DNA of 64,000 bases from Bacteroides sp. (GTDB lineage Bacteria; Bacteroidota; Bacteroidia; Bacteroidales; Muribaculaceae): assembly GCA_014801865.1 (NCBI GenBank), contig JAAVDH010000035.1:1-64000 (forward strand). The letters run 5' to 3'. Positions 9,536 to 19,782 of this stretch are shown one piece after another. The first letter of the stretch is position 1. Each line of letters begins with the position of its first letter. A program made the translations under genes and the position numbers. The notes beneath the pieces are model-generated. The model made no database searches, was not told the origin of the DNA, and saw only the letters and a list, made by a program, of their open reading frames with translations.

Positions 9536-9826
9536 TGTTTAGAGAGTGTTTGAATTCAAACTATTGCTGTCGTACAATAAACTGTTTTGGACATCCGCAA
9601 ATTCTTAGTCGTTGCCTTAACGGTATCCATACAACATCGGCGGCCTCCGGGCGCCGTGCTCTCGGCTCCACAATATACCCCGAGCACCTCCCTGCGGTCG
9701 GTGATCGGGGCTACGTAAAAATCCGCGACCTTCGGGCGCGAATGCCGCATTATCTACGTGTAATCTATCAAATAACCATATCATTGGATGTATCTGCGTA
9801 ACATATGCAGTTACATCCAATGATGG

Positions 9827-10585
9827 TCAATAGAGTGAGGGGGCGCAGAGGTCGCGGAGGAGGTCGGCGTAGCGGGCTACGACAGCTTCGGCAAAGCGGC
9901 GGCCTTTTTCGGGGGTGGCGAGAGCGGGATTGCCGACACCGGTATCGTCGCTGATGCTGTTCCAGTTGCGGGGCACCCATGCCACTCCGTCGCGGAGTGT
10001 TTCAGCGGCAAAAGTACGCGAATGTCCGTCACCGGCCTCTTCGAGTCGCACGAGTTCGGGATGATAATACATCATCACCGAGGTCTCGAGTTCATCGGCG
10101 TGATCACCTGGATCGTCAAAATAGTCTTTGCCGCGACACACTTTGAACCACTCGGAGGAGGCGATGAGCATATCGGGGAGTGTCACACAGAGATCGCGTA
10201 TCATTGACTTGAATGTGTTGCCTCCATGGCCATTGATAATCACAAGGCGGCGAATGCCCTGATGGTACAGGCTCTCGGCTATGTCAGTCAAGATGGCTTT
10301 CTGAGTTTCATAGCGGGTGTGCACACAGAAAGGTTGCTCCCTCTGACCGGGATTCTGCTGACCCATGGTGACAGGGGGCATCACCATGGACATAATTCCA
10401 TACTTCTCTTTTGCAAGACGGGCTGCATCGACGGCAATGTCGTGAGAGAGGATGCAGTCGGTCAGATAAGGTAGATGGAGATTATGGGGCTCGGTAGCTC
10501 CCCAGGGCAGAAGAGCGATATCGTAGTCGTGGCGGCGCGTTGTGCCGAGGTTTGATATGGAAAGGTCAAATGCTTTATTGTCCAT
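9827..10585 (-). CDS. Creatininase-family amidohydrolase
   Basis: LLPWGATEPHNLHLPYLTD, VIINGHGGNTFKSMIRDL, GDHADELETSVMMYYHPELV are creatininase-fold metal-site motifs. Confidence 0.85.
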   Translation of the reverse strand: MDNKAFDLSISNLGTTRRHDYDIALLPWGATEPHNLHLPYLTDCILSHDIAVDAARLAKEKYGIMSMVMPPVTMGQQNPGQREQPFCVHTRYETQKAILTDIAESLYHQGIRRLVIINGHGGNTFKSMIRDLCVTLPDMLIASSEWFKVCRGKDYFDDPGDHADELETSVMMYYHPELVRLEEAGDGHSRTFAAETLRDGVAWVPRNWNSISDDTGVGNPALATPEKGRRFAEAVVARYADLLRDLCAPSLY

Positions 10586-10627
10586 AGGATATTGTATAGA
10601 GCAATAGAACTATTGGAATGTGGGGGA

Positions 10628-13600
10628 TCAAAGCGACTGAATGAGTGTGGTCTGATTGGAGCGGATACGGGGCTTTAGTTCGCCGCCATACACCACCATA
10701 GAGCCATCGGGAAGGGCGAGGAATGTAGCTCCGGCGCGCGCCAGTTCTGCATCTTCGGGGCCTTTGGTCCACTCCCCTGTCGCGGGATTGAAGATGTAGA
10801 GCGCGGGATTAAAGCGATACCATTCGTTGGGGTGTTGCAGATAGTCGGGAGCCTGATTGCGCAGAGCTTCGAGGAACACATCTTTATTAACACCTCCTAT
10901 GACGGCAAATCGTCCGTCGGGGAGCACTGTCATAGCGCCACCGCCGAGTGATACGGCCTCACCTGCGGCATTACGGGGTCCGGCTACGGTGGTCCACTTG
11001 CCGCTCTTGGGCGAATACTTCAGTCCCTCGGTATCAAGTGAAGCCTCGCGCTTTTCGCCCTTACCGGCAAATCCGCCCCACAGGTACACGTCACCCTCGC
11101 TGTCGGCTGCCATCACGGGTTGCACACGAGGATTGCCGGGGAAGTCGCGGAGCTTCTTCCAACCGCCGTCAACCGCGTCAAGATCGAGCACATACATCGA
11201 ACGCGAAGGAACGCCGGCTACATTGCCGCCGGCTACATACACTTTGCTTCCGGCACGGCATGCGGCCATATTGTCGATAGCCACGGGGAGTGAGGGCAGC
11301 TTCTCGAAACGCACGGGATTGAGACGCAGCAGTTCGACATCGCTCAAAGGAGCGCCGTCACTGCCGGTGCCTCCGATAAAGAGCACAGCCGACGAGGCAT
11401 TGCCGCCTACTCCGGCAGGCACACTTACAGCAGCGCCGTAAGCCTTAGCCTCGTCCATGGCGCCAACAAGTTCCCACTTGAACCCGTCGCCATCGGGACA
11501 TCCGGTATACACGCCCTTGTAAAAGCGCTTTGAAGCACCCGGGCCAAGCGGGTCAAGAGTGGGGAAATTACATCCTCCGGCCACAACGGCGAGCCCGTCA
11601 ATTACTCCTCCGTAGGCCGCCGACACACCATATTCGATGCCGTCCTCGGGCTTGAACATTTCGAGATTACCTGCTTCCATCTTGAAGGTCGAAGCAGGAA
11701 GATTGTCACCATTAACCAGATTGGCCTCGGTGTAGGGTTGCCATCCGTAACGTACGTAGCGGGGTGAGGGAATATCCATAGAATAAACTTTTATACGATT
11801 GTCAGGTAAGATTTCTGCCGTAGCCGGACGATAGAGGCCGTCCGTCGAAGCCACCTCAAAGGTGGTAAGCGCATCGCCCGAATAGGGATGCAGCCCTGCG
11901 GCATTATTGAAAGTAATATAGATGGCTCCGTCAGCCGACACAGCCGCCACGGGTTCGGGTCCGGCGGGAGTAAGGTCGGTGAAACCGTAGAGACGGTTGA
12001 GAGCCTGACGCGCAAGACGCTCACCTACGGGGCGTTTATTGCGCGGATGTACGTCCCAAGGGTCGCCATGATCAGAGGTTACAGCCATGGCCGTGTTAGG
12101 TATGCGCTCGGCGAGCAGACGCTGACGATTGCGGAATTCCGGCCATGAGGGGCGGTTGATGCTACTGAGTTGTGCGAAGTAGAAAGGCATCTCAGGGTCG
12201 GCAAACTCACGTCGCCAACTATCCACGAGGCTCTCGAAGAGCTGATCGTGAATCATAGGATTGTGGGCATTTGACTCACCCTGATACCATATAACACCCT
12301 TAAGAGGATAACTTCCGAGAGGACGGATACCGGCGCCGAACAGATAGCCGGGTTCAAATGAGTGACGATGAGAGTAATCATCGGCTCCCATATTGACGAT
12401 GGCTCGTCCCTGAGCCCACGGCTGAATATAGTCGTTGGTAAGCCAATTGACCGTAGCCTCAGGTATATCGCGTTCGAGAGTAGCCATATCTATCCATGAG
12501 CATGTCGTGGAGCCTCCCACAGCATTGCTGATAATACCCACAGGCACATCAAGACTGTCGCGAAGCATCTTACCGAAGAAATAGCCTACGGCCGACATAT
12601 TGTCGACTGTTGCCGGATACGAGGTAGTCCAGTGTGTGGGACGATAGTAGTGGAGAGAGTCAACCTGAGCTTTCTCCTCTTCGCTCCACTCACTATTATT
12701 GCTGGTCAGCACGACTCTCTTCATGTCGAAGAATCGCAACTTCGGGTCAGCAAGTACCTTCTTCAGTTCCTCTGCCTCAATGCCTTCATTGATCATGAAA
12801 GCCATATTGCTCTGTCCGCTTGCCAGCCACACCTCGCCGGCCAGTATGTCGCGGATGGTGATAGTTGAGTCACCATCGCTTACCGTCATCTCATAAGGTC
12901 CTACGGCCGTAAGCGGAGCCGTGGTAACAGCCCATTGTCCACGGTTATCGGCCTGCGTACGATAAGTGTGCGAGTCAAGAGTCAGAGCTACCCGTGATCC
13001 GGCATTGGCCGTACCGGCTATCTTCAGCGGGCGATTGCGCTGTATCACCATCGAGTCAGTGTATATTATCGGCAGTTTCAGACCACCATATTCGCCCGTA
13101 AGACCACTGTAGACGGTCGACGCGAGTATCTTGGCACCATTCACATCGGGATGTACGGCATCACGGAAATAGTTGGGATAGTCGCGCAGGGGTGCCTCAA
13201 GATCTATCAGTTCTACTCCTGTAGCCTCGGCCACATTCTCGATAGCCTTCTGAATTTCAATGCGCCAATCGCGTGTGCCGCTGCGGAAACGTCGGTGACG
13301 TGCTGTCACCGGAGTAACGCGGGCTATGATTACTCTCACCTGCGGATTAATCTCACGATAAGAGTTTATCAGGTCAATGTAATCGCTCACAAACTCGTCA
13401 CCATAGTTGGGCCAGTTGAGCGGATCGGTATCATTGATTCCGAGAAGTATCACCACTATATCAGGAGCAAACTCCTTTGAAGCGGCATACTCAGGAGTCT
13501 TTACGTAGGGGTTGTGGCCTTTTTTCAGCAATGTAGCTCCGGAATGACCGAAGTTACCGACTTCATATGCATCGCCGAGAGTTTTCTGCAGCAACGAGGG

Positions 13601-13789
13601 ATATGACCGTGTCGCCCGGTCGGGCAGGCCGTAGCCAAACGTGATACTGTTGCCCACACACGCCACCTTTACAGGACGCGAGGGCGTGCCGTCAGAAGCT
13701 GCTACAGCAGTCAGAGCCGCTGAAAAAACAAAGGCGCTGAAGATACCCCGCAGCGCCTTTCCTATAGGTTTACTTTTTAAGTATCTCAT
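10628..13789 (-). CDS. SGNH/GDSL hydrolase + sialate O-acetylesterase + cyclically permuted mutarotase (NanM-like Kelch) fusion
   Basis: N-term VACVGNSITFGYGLPD...VVILLGINDTD (SGNH); middle EVWLASGQSNMAF...VIWYQGESNAHN (SASA); C-term Kelch repeats VVAGGCNFP, VYVAGGNVAG, VYLWGGFAG, FAVIGGVNKDVF, VVYGGE. Confidence 0.88.
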   Translation of the reverse strand: MRYLKSKPIGKALRGIFSAFVFSAALTAVAASDGTPSRPVKVACVGNSITFGYGLPDRATRSYPSLLQKTLGDAYEVGNFGHSGATLLKKGHNPYVKTPEYAASKEFAPDIVVILLGINDTDPLNWPNYGDEFVSDYIDLINSYREINPQVRVIIARVTPVTARHRRFRSGTRDWRIEIQKAIENVAEATGVELIDLEAPLRDYPNYFRDAVHPDVNGAKILASTVYSGLTGEYGGLKLPIIYTDSMVIQRNRPLKIAGTANAGSRVALTLDSHTYRTQADNRGQWAVTTAPLTAVGPYEMTVSDGDSTITIRDILAGEVWLASGQSNMAFMINEGIEAEELKKVLADPKLRFFDMKRVVLTSNNSEWSEEEKAQVDSLHYYRPTHWTTSYPATVDNMSAVGYFFGKMLRDSLDVPVGIISNAVGGSTTCSWIDMATLERDIPEATVNWLTNDYIQPWAQGRAIVNMGADDYSHRHSFEPGYLFGAGIRPLGSYPLKGVIWYQGESNAHNPMIHDQLFESLVDSWRREFADPEMPFYFAQLSSINRPSWPEFRNRQRLLAERIPNTAMAVTSDHGDPWDVHPRNKRPVGERLARQALNRLYGFTDLTPAGPEPVAAVSADGAIYITFNNAAGLHPYSGDALTTFEVASTDGLYRPATAEILPDNRIKVYSMDIPSPRYVRYGWQPYTEANLVNGDNLPASTFKMEAGNLEMFKPEDGIEYGVSAAYGGVIDGLAVVAGGCNFPTLDPLGPGASKRFYKGVYTGCPDGDGFKWELVGAMDEAKAYGAAVSVPAGVGGNASSAVLFIGGTGSDGAPLSDVELLRLNPVRFEKLPSLPVAIDNMAACRAGSKVYVAGGNVAGVPSRSMYVLDLDAVDGGWKKLRDFPGNPRVQPVMAADSEGDVYLWGGFAGKGEKREASLDTEGLKYSPKSGKWTTVAGPRNAAGEAVSLGGGAMTVLPDGRFAVIGGVNKDVFLEALRNQAPDYLQHPNEWYRFNPALYIFNPATGEWTKGPEDAELARAGATFLALPDGSMVVYGGELKPRIRSNQTTLIQSL

Positions 13790-14966
13790 TGATAAGCATG
13801 GATGACTTAATCATCATTCGTGGTATATGGAAGGGGCCCTTGAATAGGTTGCCCTTTGCAGGCTGAGCCACAGAGCCGTCGCGATGGAGATAGCCGAACC
13901 ACTCACCATAGACAGGATCGGGCAGATACTCGTAGGCCCAGTCGTTGGCCAGACGGTGCATCTCCATGTAGCGGTTGTCGCCGGTAGCGAGATAAGCATA
14001 AAGTGTGGCGATGACAGCCTCGGTCTGGGGCCACCAGAACTTCATGTCCTGTGAATAGTCCTGTGCGGGGAATCCCTTGCAGTCCTTGAAATTGATGATG
14101 CCTCCGAACTCCTCGTCCCAGCCCCATTCCCAACTCCAGTCGAGAATCTGAAGAGCCATGTCGGTGAGTTCCTTGTCCCAGCCGCGATAACAGCTCTCTT
14201 CGAGCAGGAACCATGCGGTCTCTATGCAGTGACCGGGATTGATAGTACGTCCTGCTATGGTATCTATGAGTTTACCGTCGGGAGTCACCATCTCCAGAAG
14301 AGCCTTATATTCGGGGTGGAGGAAGTAGCGGCGGATAGCGTCGATCGACTTCTCTATCTGCTCGTCGAGACAGGGGTCGGCGATAGCTTCGCGGATACGT
14401 GAGGCCGTGTTGATGAGAATCATGGTCACCGAGTGGCCTATGGCCTGCAGTGACGGCTCATACTTGGGCTGAAGTATGCCGGGAGTCGCGATAAAGCGCT
14501 GTATCTCCTTGAAGAGAGCGAGAGCCTTGCGGGCATATTCCTTGTCTCCGGTAGCCAGCGAGTATTCGCTCATAGCTATGGCAGCGAAACACTCGGAGAA
14601 CACATAGCGACGCTTACGCAGAGGGGTTCCGTCGGCCGTCACCTCAAAGTACATGCGTCCGTCCTCGGGGTCAAAGCAGTGGGCTTCGATAAAGTCGAGA
14701 CAGCTCTTGGCCATTTCGAGATATTCGGGACGCTTCTCCACATTATTGTATGCAAAGCTGTATGTAAAGGCGCAGCGACCCTGAAACCACACTGACTTGG
14801 TGGTATCCATCAGACGGCCCTCGCGGTCAACGCAGGTATACACACCTCCGTTCACGCGGTCAAGACCATGCTTGAGCCAGAAGGGAAGAATGTTGTCAAC
14901 GAGGTCTTTACGATATTTTTCACCCCACTCCTGAAGGTAGGGCACGATTAATTCATTCTTTGACAT
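13770..14966 (-). CDS. nanE: AGE family epimerase (N-acylglucosamine 2-epimerase)
   Basis: GGVYTCVDREGRLMDTTKSVWFQGRCAFTYS, GRTINPGHCIETAWFLLEE, KFWWPQTEAVIATLYAY are characteristic of AGE/RnBP enzymes; located in the neuraminate operon. Confidence 0.9.
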   Translation of the reverse strand: MSKNELIVPYLQEWGEKYRKDLVDNILPFWLKHGLDRVNGGVYTCVDREGRLMDTTKSVWFQGRCAFTYSFAYNNVEKRPEYLEMAKSCLDFIEAHCFDPEDGRMYFEVTADGTPLRKRRYVFSECFAAIAMSEYSLATGDKEYARKALALFKEIQRFIATPGILQPKYEPSLQAIGHSVTMILINTASRIREAIADPCLDEQIEKSIDAIRRYFLHPEYKALLEMVTPDGKLIDTIAGRTINPGHCIETAWFLLEESCYRGWDKELTDMALQILDWSWEWGWDEEFGGIINFKDCKGFPAQDYSQDMKFWWPQTEAVIATLYAYLATGDNRYMEMHRLANDWAYEYLPDPVYGEWFGYLHRDGSVAQPAKGNLFKGPFHIPRMMIKSSMLINEILKK

Positions 14967-15015
14967 TGTAGTAATGAGTTATTAGGGGGGGGGAGTTAGA
15001 GAAGAGCGATCAGAA

Positions 15016-15933
15016 TCAGAGCTTGTTGCAGCGGTCGAAGAAGGTGATTGCTTCGAGTTCGGCCTTCATAGCTGCCTCTTCCTCATCAGTAAGGTTCTGG
15101 AAGGGTACGCGGTTGGGGCCCAGATCAAGACCTATGAGCTTCATGATGCGCTTGCCGCCCACGATATTGCCACGATAGCGGCAGATGACGTTGATAACCT
15201 CCTGCGAGAAGTTCTGCTTTTCACGTGCAGTCTCGATGTCTCCCTTTTCCCAAGCCTCGATAATGCCGGTAAGCTCGCGGCCATTGTAGTTTGTGGTACC
15301 ACCGATACCACCCTGAGCACCGCCCTGAGCCAGTGAGGGAAGAATAGTCTCGTCCTGACCGTGGAGCATGTCGTACTTACCGTCCTTATAGAGGCGACAC
15401 TGATTGTATTCATACAGGCTCTCGAAGGTATACTTGATACCGGCGAAGTTGGGTATGCGTCCGTCAACAGCCTCAAGAAGCTTCACCATGGGAAGGAATG
15501 CGCCGTTGAAAGCGGGAATATGATAGTAGTAGAAGGGCAGTGAGGGAGCTGCGGCAGCTATTTCCTCGCAGTACTTCACGAGCTCTTCAATACGTCCGAT
15601 TTTGGGGAAGGGAGGAGCCATAGAGCCGATACCCCAGGCACCGATCTTTTCGGCATGTGCGGCCAGCTTCACGCTATCGCGCAGGCAGCAGCTGCCTACA
15701 TGTACGATCACTTTGAATCCTTCGGGCACTGAAGCCACCCATTTTTCAGCCACAGCCATGCGTTCTTCGGGAGTAAGCATGTAGCCCTCGCCTGACGAAC
15801 CGTTGATAAACACGCCCTTGAGGCCGTTTTTCACCAGCATATCGGCGTATGCGGGTATGATGTCAAGATTAATGTCTCCATTGGGATGCATCGGGGTGAA
15901 GGGTGCATCTATAAGTCCTTTGATTTTTTCCAT
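15016..15933 (-). CDS. nanL: N-acetylneuraminate lyase (DHDPS family)
   Basis: GLIDAPFTPMHPNGDINLD, GVFINGSSGEGYMLTPEERM, FYYYHIPAFNG, FAGIKYTFESLYEY. Confidence 0.9.
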   Translation of the reverse strand: MEKIKGLIDAPFTPMHPNGDINLDIIPAYADMLVKNGLKGVFINGSSGEGYMLTPEERMAVAEKWVASVPEGFKVIVHVGSCCLRDSVKLAAHAEKIGAWGIGSMAPPFPKIGRIEELVKYCEEIAAAAPSLPFYYYHIPAFNGAFLPMVKLLEAVDGRIPNFAGIKYTFESLYEYNQCRLYKDGKYDMLHGQDETILPSLAQGGAQGGIGGTTNYNGRELTGIIEAWEKGDIETAREKQNFSQEVINVICRYRGNIVGGKRIMKLIGLDLGPNRVPFQNLTDEEEAAMKAELEAITFFDRCNKL

Positions 15934-15982
15934 TGTAGTAGGTATGATAGATGTTAGTTATCGAAAGATATATAATAGGAAA

Positions 15983-17293
15983 TCAGGCGGCGGTGCCTAA
16001 CTCGCGTTCGCTGAATGCGTCCTCCATGTTGAGCGTAGTCGGACGGAGAACTGTCAGCTGCAGTATCACGGCCAGAACCAGGGCAGCGGCCATCATGGCG
16101 AATCCGAGACCCATATTACCCTCGGCGGCAAGCGAACCGAGGAAGTCGGTGGCAAGCGCTCCGATAAAGAGGCCCGACATATTCATGATACCATAGGCGG
16201 TGCCACGGTTACGGGCTGAGACAAACTGACAGAGGATAGGCATATTGTTGGCATCAAACAGTCCGTAGCCGAGTCCGAACAACAGTCCGGCTCCTACAGC
16301 GGCCACGATGGTAGTGCCGAAGCCCATGAGCACCAGCGCGGGCACCATCATGGTGAGACCTATGGCTGAGGTGTAGATTCGTCCCTTGAGGTTGCGGCGA
16401 GCCCAGTTGTCGGCCATCGGTCCACCCACCATCACACCTATAAATGATGACACGGCTATGGTTATCGTAGCCACGGGGCCGGCCTCGACCATGGATATGC
16501 CCAGCGAAGAGGCAAAGAGTTCGGGGAGCCAGTTCTTGGTAGACCATCCGGGGATGGAGCATGAGGCAAAGAAGAAGAGTATGGTCCAGAAGGCCACGTT
16601 ACCTAAGAGCATACCGAGTGACTTGACAATGCCGCGACAGCCCTGACGAAGAGTCTCTCCGAGGGGCAGACGCTCGCTGAGGAGTTCTTTGGCGGGTTCA
16701 AGCACACGCTTCTCACGCAGGAACACGGCCAGTACGACTGCATATACAATACCCACGATTCCGAACCAATGGAATGCAGACTGCCACGAGAGTTCCTGAG
16801 CGACAAATGCACCGAAACCACCTACGGCCTGGCCCATATAGAGACCTGTCATGTGTATGCCTATGGCGAGACTGAGCTGTTTGCCGGTAAAGTAGTCTGC
16901 TATAAGCGAGAGTGCCGCAGGAATATATAATGCCTCGCTTACACCCATCACGGCGCGCAGCCAGTAAACTTCTGTAAATGTAGTGGCATAACCGAGGAGC
17001 AGGGTCACGGTTGACCACACGATGAGTGACACGACGATGAGCCACTTGCGGTTCACACGGTCAGCCACGATACCGGATATCGGACTCATGATGCCGTATA
17101 TCCACATGAAGGCAGCCATGACCTTACCGAACATGATGGTGCTCTCGAGTTCGGTTATGTCAGCCGCCATGGAGTCACGCATGGTCGACAGCATCTGACG
17201 GTCCATATAATTCAGGAGAGCTACTACCCAGAGCAGCGCTACCACCACCCAGGGATAAATGTTGCGCTTCGCAGGCGCGGTGTCTGTTTTCAT
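15983..17293 (-). CDS. nanT: MFS transporter, probable sialic acid permease
   Basis: 12-TM-like; ALLNYMDRQMLSTM, GIVADRVNRKWLIV; first gene of the neuraminate operon. Confidence 0.8.
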   Translation of the reverse strand: MKTDTAPAKRNIYPWVVVALLWVVALLNYMDRQMLSTMRDSMAADITELESTIMFGKVMAAFMWIYGIMSPISGIVADRVNRKWLIVVSLIVWSTVTLLLGYATTFTEVYWLRAVMGVSEALYIPAALSLIADYFTGKQLSLAIGIHMTGLYMGQAVGGFGAFVAQELSWQSAFHWFGIVGIVYAVVLAVFLREKRVLEPAKELLSERLPLGETLRQGCRGIVKSLGMLLGNVAFWTILFFFASCSIPGWSTKNWLPELFASSLGISMVEAGPVATITIAVSSFIGVMVGGPMADNWARRNLKGRIYTSAIGLTMMVPALVLMGFGTTIVAAVGAGLLFGLGYGLFDANNMPILCQFVSARNRGTAYGIMNMSGLFIGALATDFLGSLAAEGNMGLGFAMMAAALVLAVILQLTVLRPTTLNMEDAFSERELGTAA

Positions 17294-17452
17294 GATAGGG
17301 TTACGAGATAATTATTGGTAATAAATGATTGATTTTTGACGTATCTCAACGAGGCGCCATTGATAATGCAAAGATAGTCGTTTTTTGTCAGTGGCCGCAT
17401 ATCCATTAGTATTTTATGTTAACTTTGCATCAAAGATTTTTTTTGACTTGAC

Positions 17453-18619
17453 ATGGAAAATTTCACCTACCATACCCCGACCAAGTATGTATTTGGACGC
17501 GGGGCCGAAGAAAAAGCCGGCGAAGAAGCTCTTGCAGCAGGAATGACCGACGTGCTCCTCTGCTACGGCGGCGGATCGGCTATACGCAGCGGAGTGCTCG
17601 GCCGTGTGGCTCACGCCCTTGACAGCGCAGGCGTCAACTACGTGGAATTCGGCGGAATACAACCCAACCCTACCGATGACAAAGTATATGAAGGTATCGA
17701 GATATGCCGTCGCGAGAGGCTGACGGCTCTCATTGCCGTAGGCGGCGGATCGGTAATAGATACAGCCAAGGCCATAGCGGCAGGAGTGCCTTACGAGGGT
17801 GACTTCTGGGATTTCTTTACAGGCAGGAAAGTGGAGAAAGCACTCCCGGTAGGAGTGGTGCTCACCATTCCGGCTGCCGGAAGCGAGGGTAGCGGAAATG
17901 CTGTCATAACAAAGCTTGACGGACTGCACAAAATCAGTATACGCACCGACTACGCTCTGCGCCCCAAGTTTGCGCTGATGAATCCGGAGCTCACCTTTAC
18001 CCTTCCGCCCTATCAGACCGCCAGCGGTATAGCCGACATGATGGCCCACATCATGGAACGCTACTTCTCTCCCTCCGAGGGAGTGGAGATAACCGACCGT
18101 GTGGCCGAAGGCGTGCTCAAAGCCATTATAGAGGAAGCGCCCAAGGTAATGGCCCGTCCCGACGACTATGATGCCCGCGCCAATATAATGTGGAGCGGCA
18201 CACTGGCTCACAACGGCATCTGCGGCACAGGCCGTAAGGAGGACTGGACCTCACACGCCATGGAGCATGAAATCAGTGCCGTGTACGGTGTGACCCACGG
18301 TGCCGGACTTGCGGTAGTATTTCCGGCCTGGATGACATATATGGCCGACCGTCAGCCGGCTAAGATTGCGCAGTTTGCCCGCAGAGTGTTCGGCGTGGAG
18401 AATCACGACGACCGCTCGGCAGCCATGGAAGGCATCATGATGCTCCGTGCTTTTTATGGCAGTATCGGTCTGCCCGTGACTTTCGCAGAACTTGGTGTGG
18501 CCAGCCCCGACATAGACCTGCTCGTAAAGAAGCTGCATGAAAACAAAGGTGAACGTATCGGAGGATACCGCACGCTCACAGCCGAAGATACAGCCGAGAT
18601 TTACCGCCTGATGCTCTGA
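17453..18619 (+). CDS. Iron-containing alcohol dehydrogenase
   Basis: TPTKYVFGRGAEEKAG, VGGGSVIDTAKAIAAG, TIPAAGSEGSGNAVIT, HAMEHEISAVYGVTHGAGLAVVFPAWM. Confidence 0.93.
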   Translation: MENFTYHTPTKYVFGRGAEEKAGEEALAAGMTDVLLCYGGGSAIRSGVLGRVAHALDSAGVNYVEFGGIQPNPTDDKVYEGIEICRRERLTALIAVGGGSVIDTAKAIAAGVPYEGDFWDFFTGRKVEKALPVGVVLTIPAAGSEGSGNAVITKLDGLHKISIRTDYALRPKFALMNPELTFTLPPYQTASGIADMMAHIMERYFSPSEGVEITDRVAEGVLKAIIEEAPKVMARPDDYDARANIMWSGTLAHNGICGTGRKEDWTSHAMEHEISAVYGVTHGAGLAVVFPAWMTYMADRQPAKIAQFARRVFGVENHDDRSAAMEGIMMLRAFYGSIGLPVTFAELGVASPDIDLLVKKLHENKGERIGGYRTLTAEDTAEIYRLML

Positions 18620-18624
18620 TATTC

Positions 18625-19620
18625 ATGCGCCTCATACGCTATACCCCCGATAAAGCCGTTGTGTGGGACAGTTTCGTGACTGCCTCACGCAACGGCACAT
18701 TCCTTTTCAAACGGGGGTATATGGACTATCATTCCGACCGGTTTACCGATCACTCGCTCATGGCGTATGACGGTCGCGGTCGACTCATAGCACTGCTACC
18801 GGCATCGGCCGACGACAATACGCTTTCTTCTCATGCCGGACTGACTTACGGAGGATGGGTAACTTCTACGGAGCATTGCGGCCAGGCCGTGATGCTCGAT
18901 ATCTTCGATGCGCTCAGGAACTATATGTCAGCAAACGGCTTCAAGGAGCTCATCTACAAACCCGTGCCGCCGATATATCACCGATATCCCGCCGAGGACG
19001 ATATCTACGCGCTATTTCGCCAGGGAGCCGTGATGGACGGCTGTATGACATCGGCCACCATACCGCTTGACTCCCCTCTGCTCATCTCAGGCAACAATCG
19101 CCGCGATGCCGCCAAAGCCCGTCGCGAGGGATTTACGGTGGATGCCACGACCTCTGACGCCACCCTCGAAGAATTCTGGACGATACTCACCCTACGTCTG
19201 CGCGAGGCCCACGATGCAAGTCCCGTACACTCGCTTGATGAGATACGCCTGCTCCACTCGCGCTTTCCCGACAATATACGCCTCGTAGCGGCCCGCACAC
19301 CCGACGGAGAGATGGCAGGAGGCATGCTGCTGTATATCGCTCCACCGGTAGTACACACTCAGTATATAGCCACCACAGAAGAGGGTCGCCGCAATAGCTG
19401 CAACGCCCTCATACTCACCGACATCTACGACGCGCTGACCACCGGTCGGCACAGCCCGGACAATACCCTCAACATTGCCACCGACACTCCCCTGCGCTAC
19501 ATCGACTTCGGCACATCGTGCCAAGAGTGGGGACGCATACTCAACGCCCCTCTTGCCTCACAGAAAGAGCGTCTCGGAGGCCGCACAACCCTCTACACCC
19601 GCTATCGCCTAAGCCTCTGA
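18625..19620 (+). CDS. GNAT/FemAB-like acetyltransferase
   Basis: WDSFVTASRNGTFLFKRGYMDYHSDRFTDHSLMAYD and downstream GNAT-like fold; starts 5 bp after the ADH stop. Confidence 0.6.
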   Translation: MRLIRYTPDKAVVWDSFVTASRNGTFLFKRGYMDYHSDRFTDHSLMAYDGRGRLIALLPASADDNTLSSHAGLTYGGWVTSTEHCGQAVMLDIFDALRNYMSANGFKELIYKPVPPIYHRYPAEDDIYALFRQGAVMDGCMTSATIPLDSPLLISGNNRRDAAKARREGFTVDATTSDATLEEFWTILTLRLREAHDASPVHSLDEIRLLHSRFPDNIRLVAARTPDGEMAGGMLLYIAPPVVHTQYIATTEEGRRNSCNALILTDIYDALTTGRHSPDNTLNIATDTPLRYIDFGTSCQEWGRILNAPLASQKERLGGRTTLYTRYRLSL

Positions 19621-19699
19621 TTAAATAGGCTTCATTACGTATGTTATTCTTGTGATGTGTTTTTCAGGCAGGATTTTTGGAAGGACGGTTAAAAAGAAT

Positions 19700-19707
19700 T
19701 AATTTTG
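19700..19707 (+). promoter_or_regulatory. Promoter of fumarate reductase operon (-33 TTTG at 19676-19679, -7 TAATTTTG)
   Basis: Consensus Bacteroidetes TTTG-N20-TAnnTTTG. Confidence 0.65.
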
Positions 19708-19782
19708 CCGTAGGAAATAATAGCGCCTAAAATTAAGTATAATTATCAACAATAATCAAATTCAAACCAATCCTCAACTACT

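Noticed and set aside
17414-18211. 265-aa ORF on minus strand
   Set aside because: Fully antisense to the well-supported iron-containing alcohol dehydrogenase; a GC-driven shadow ORF.
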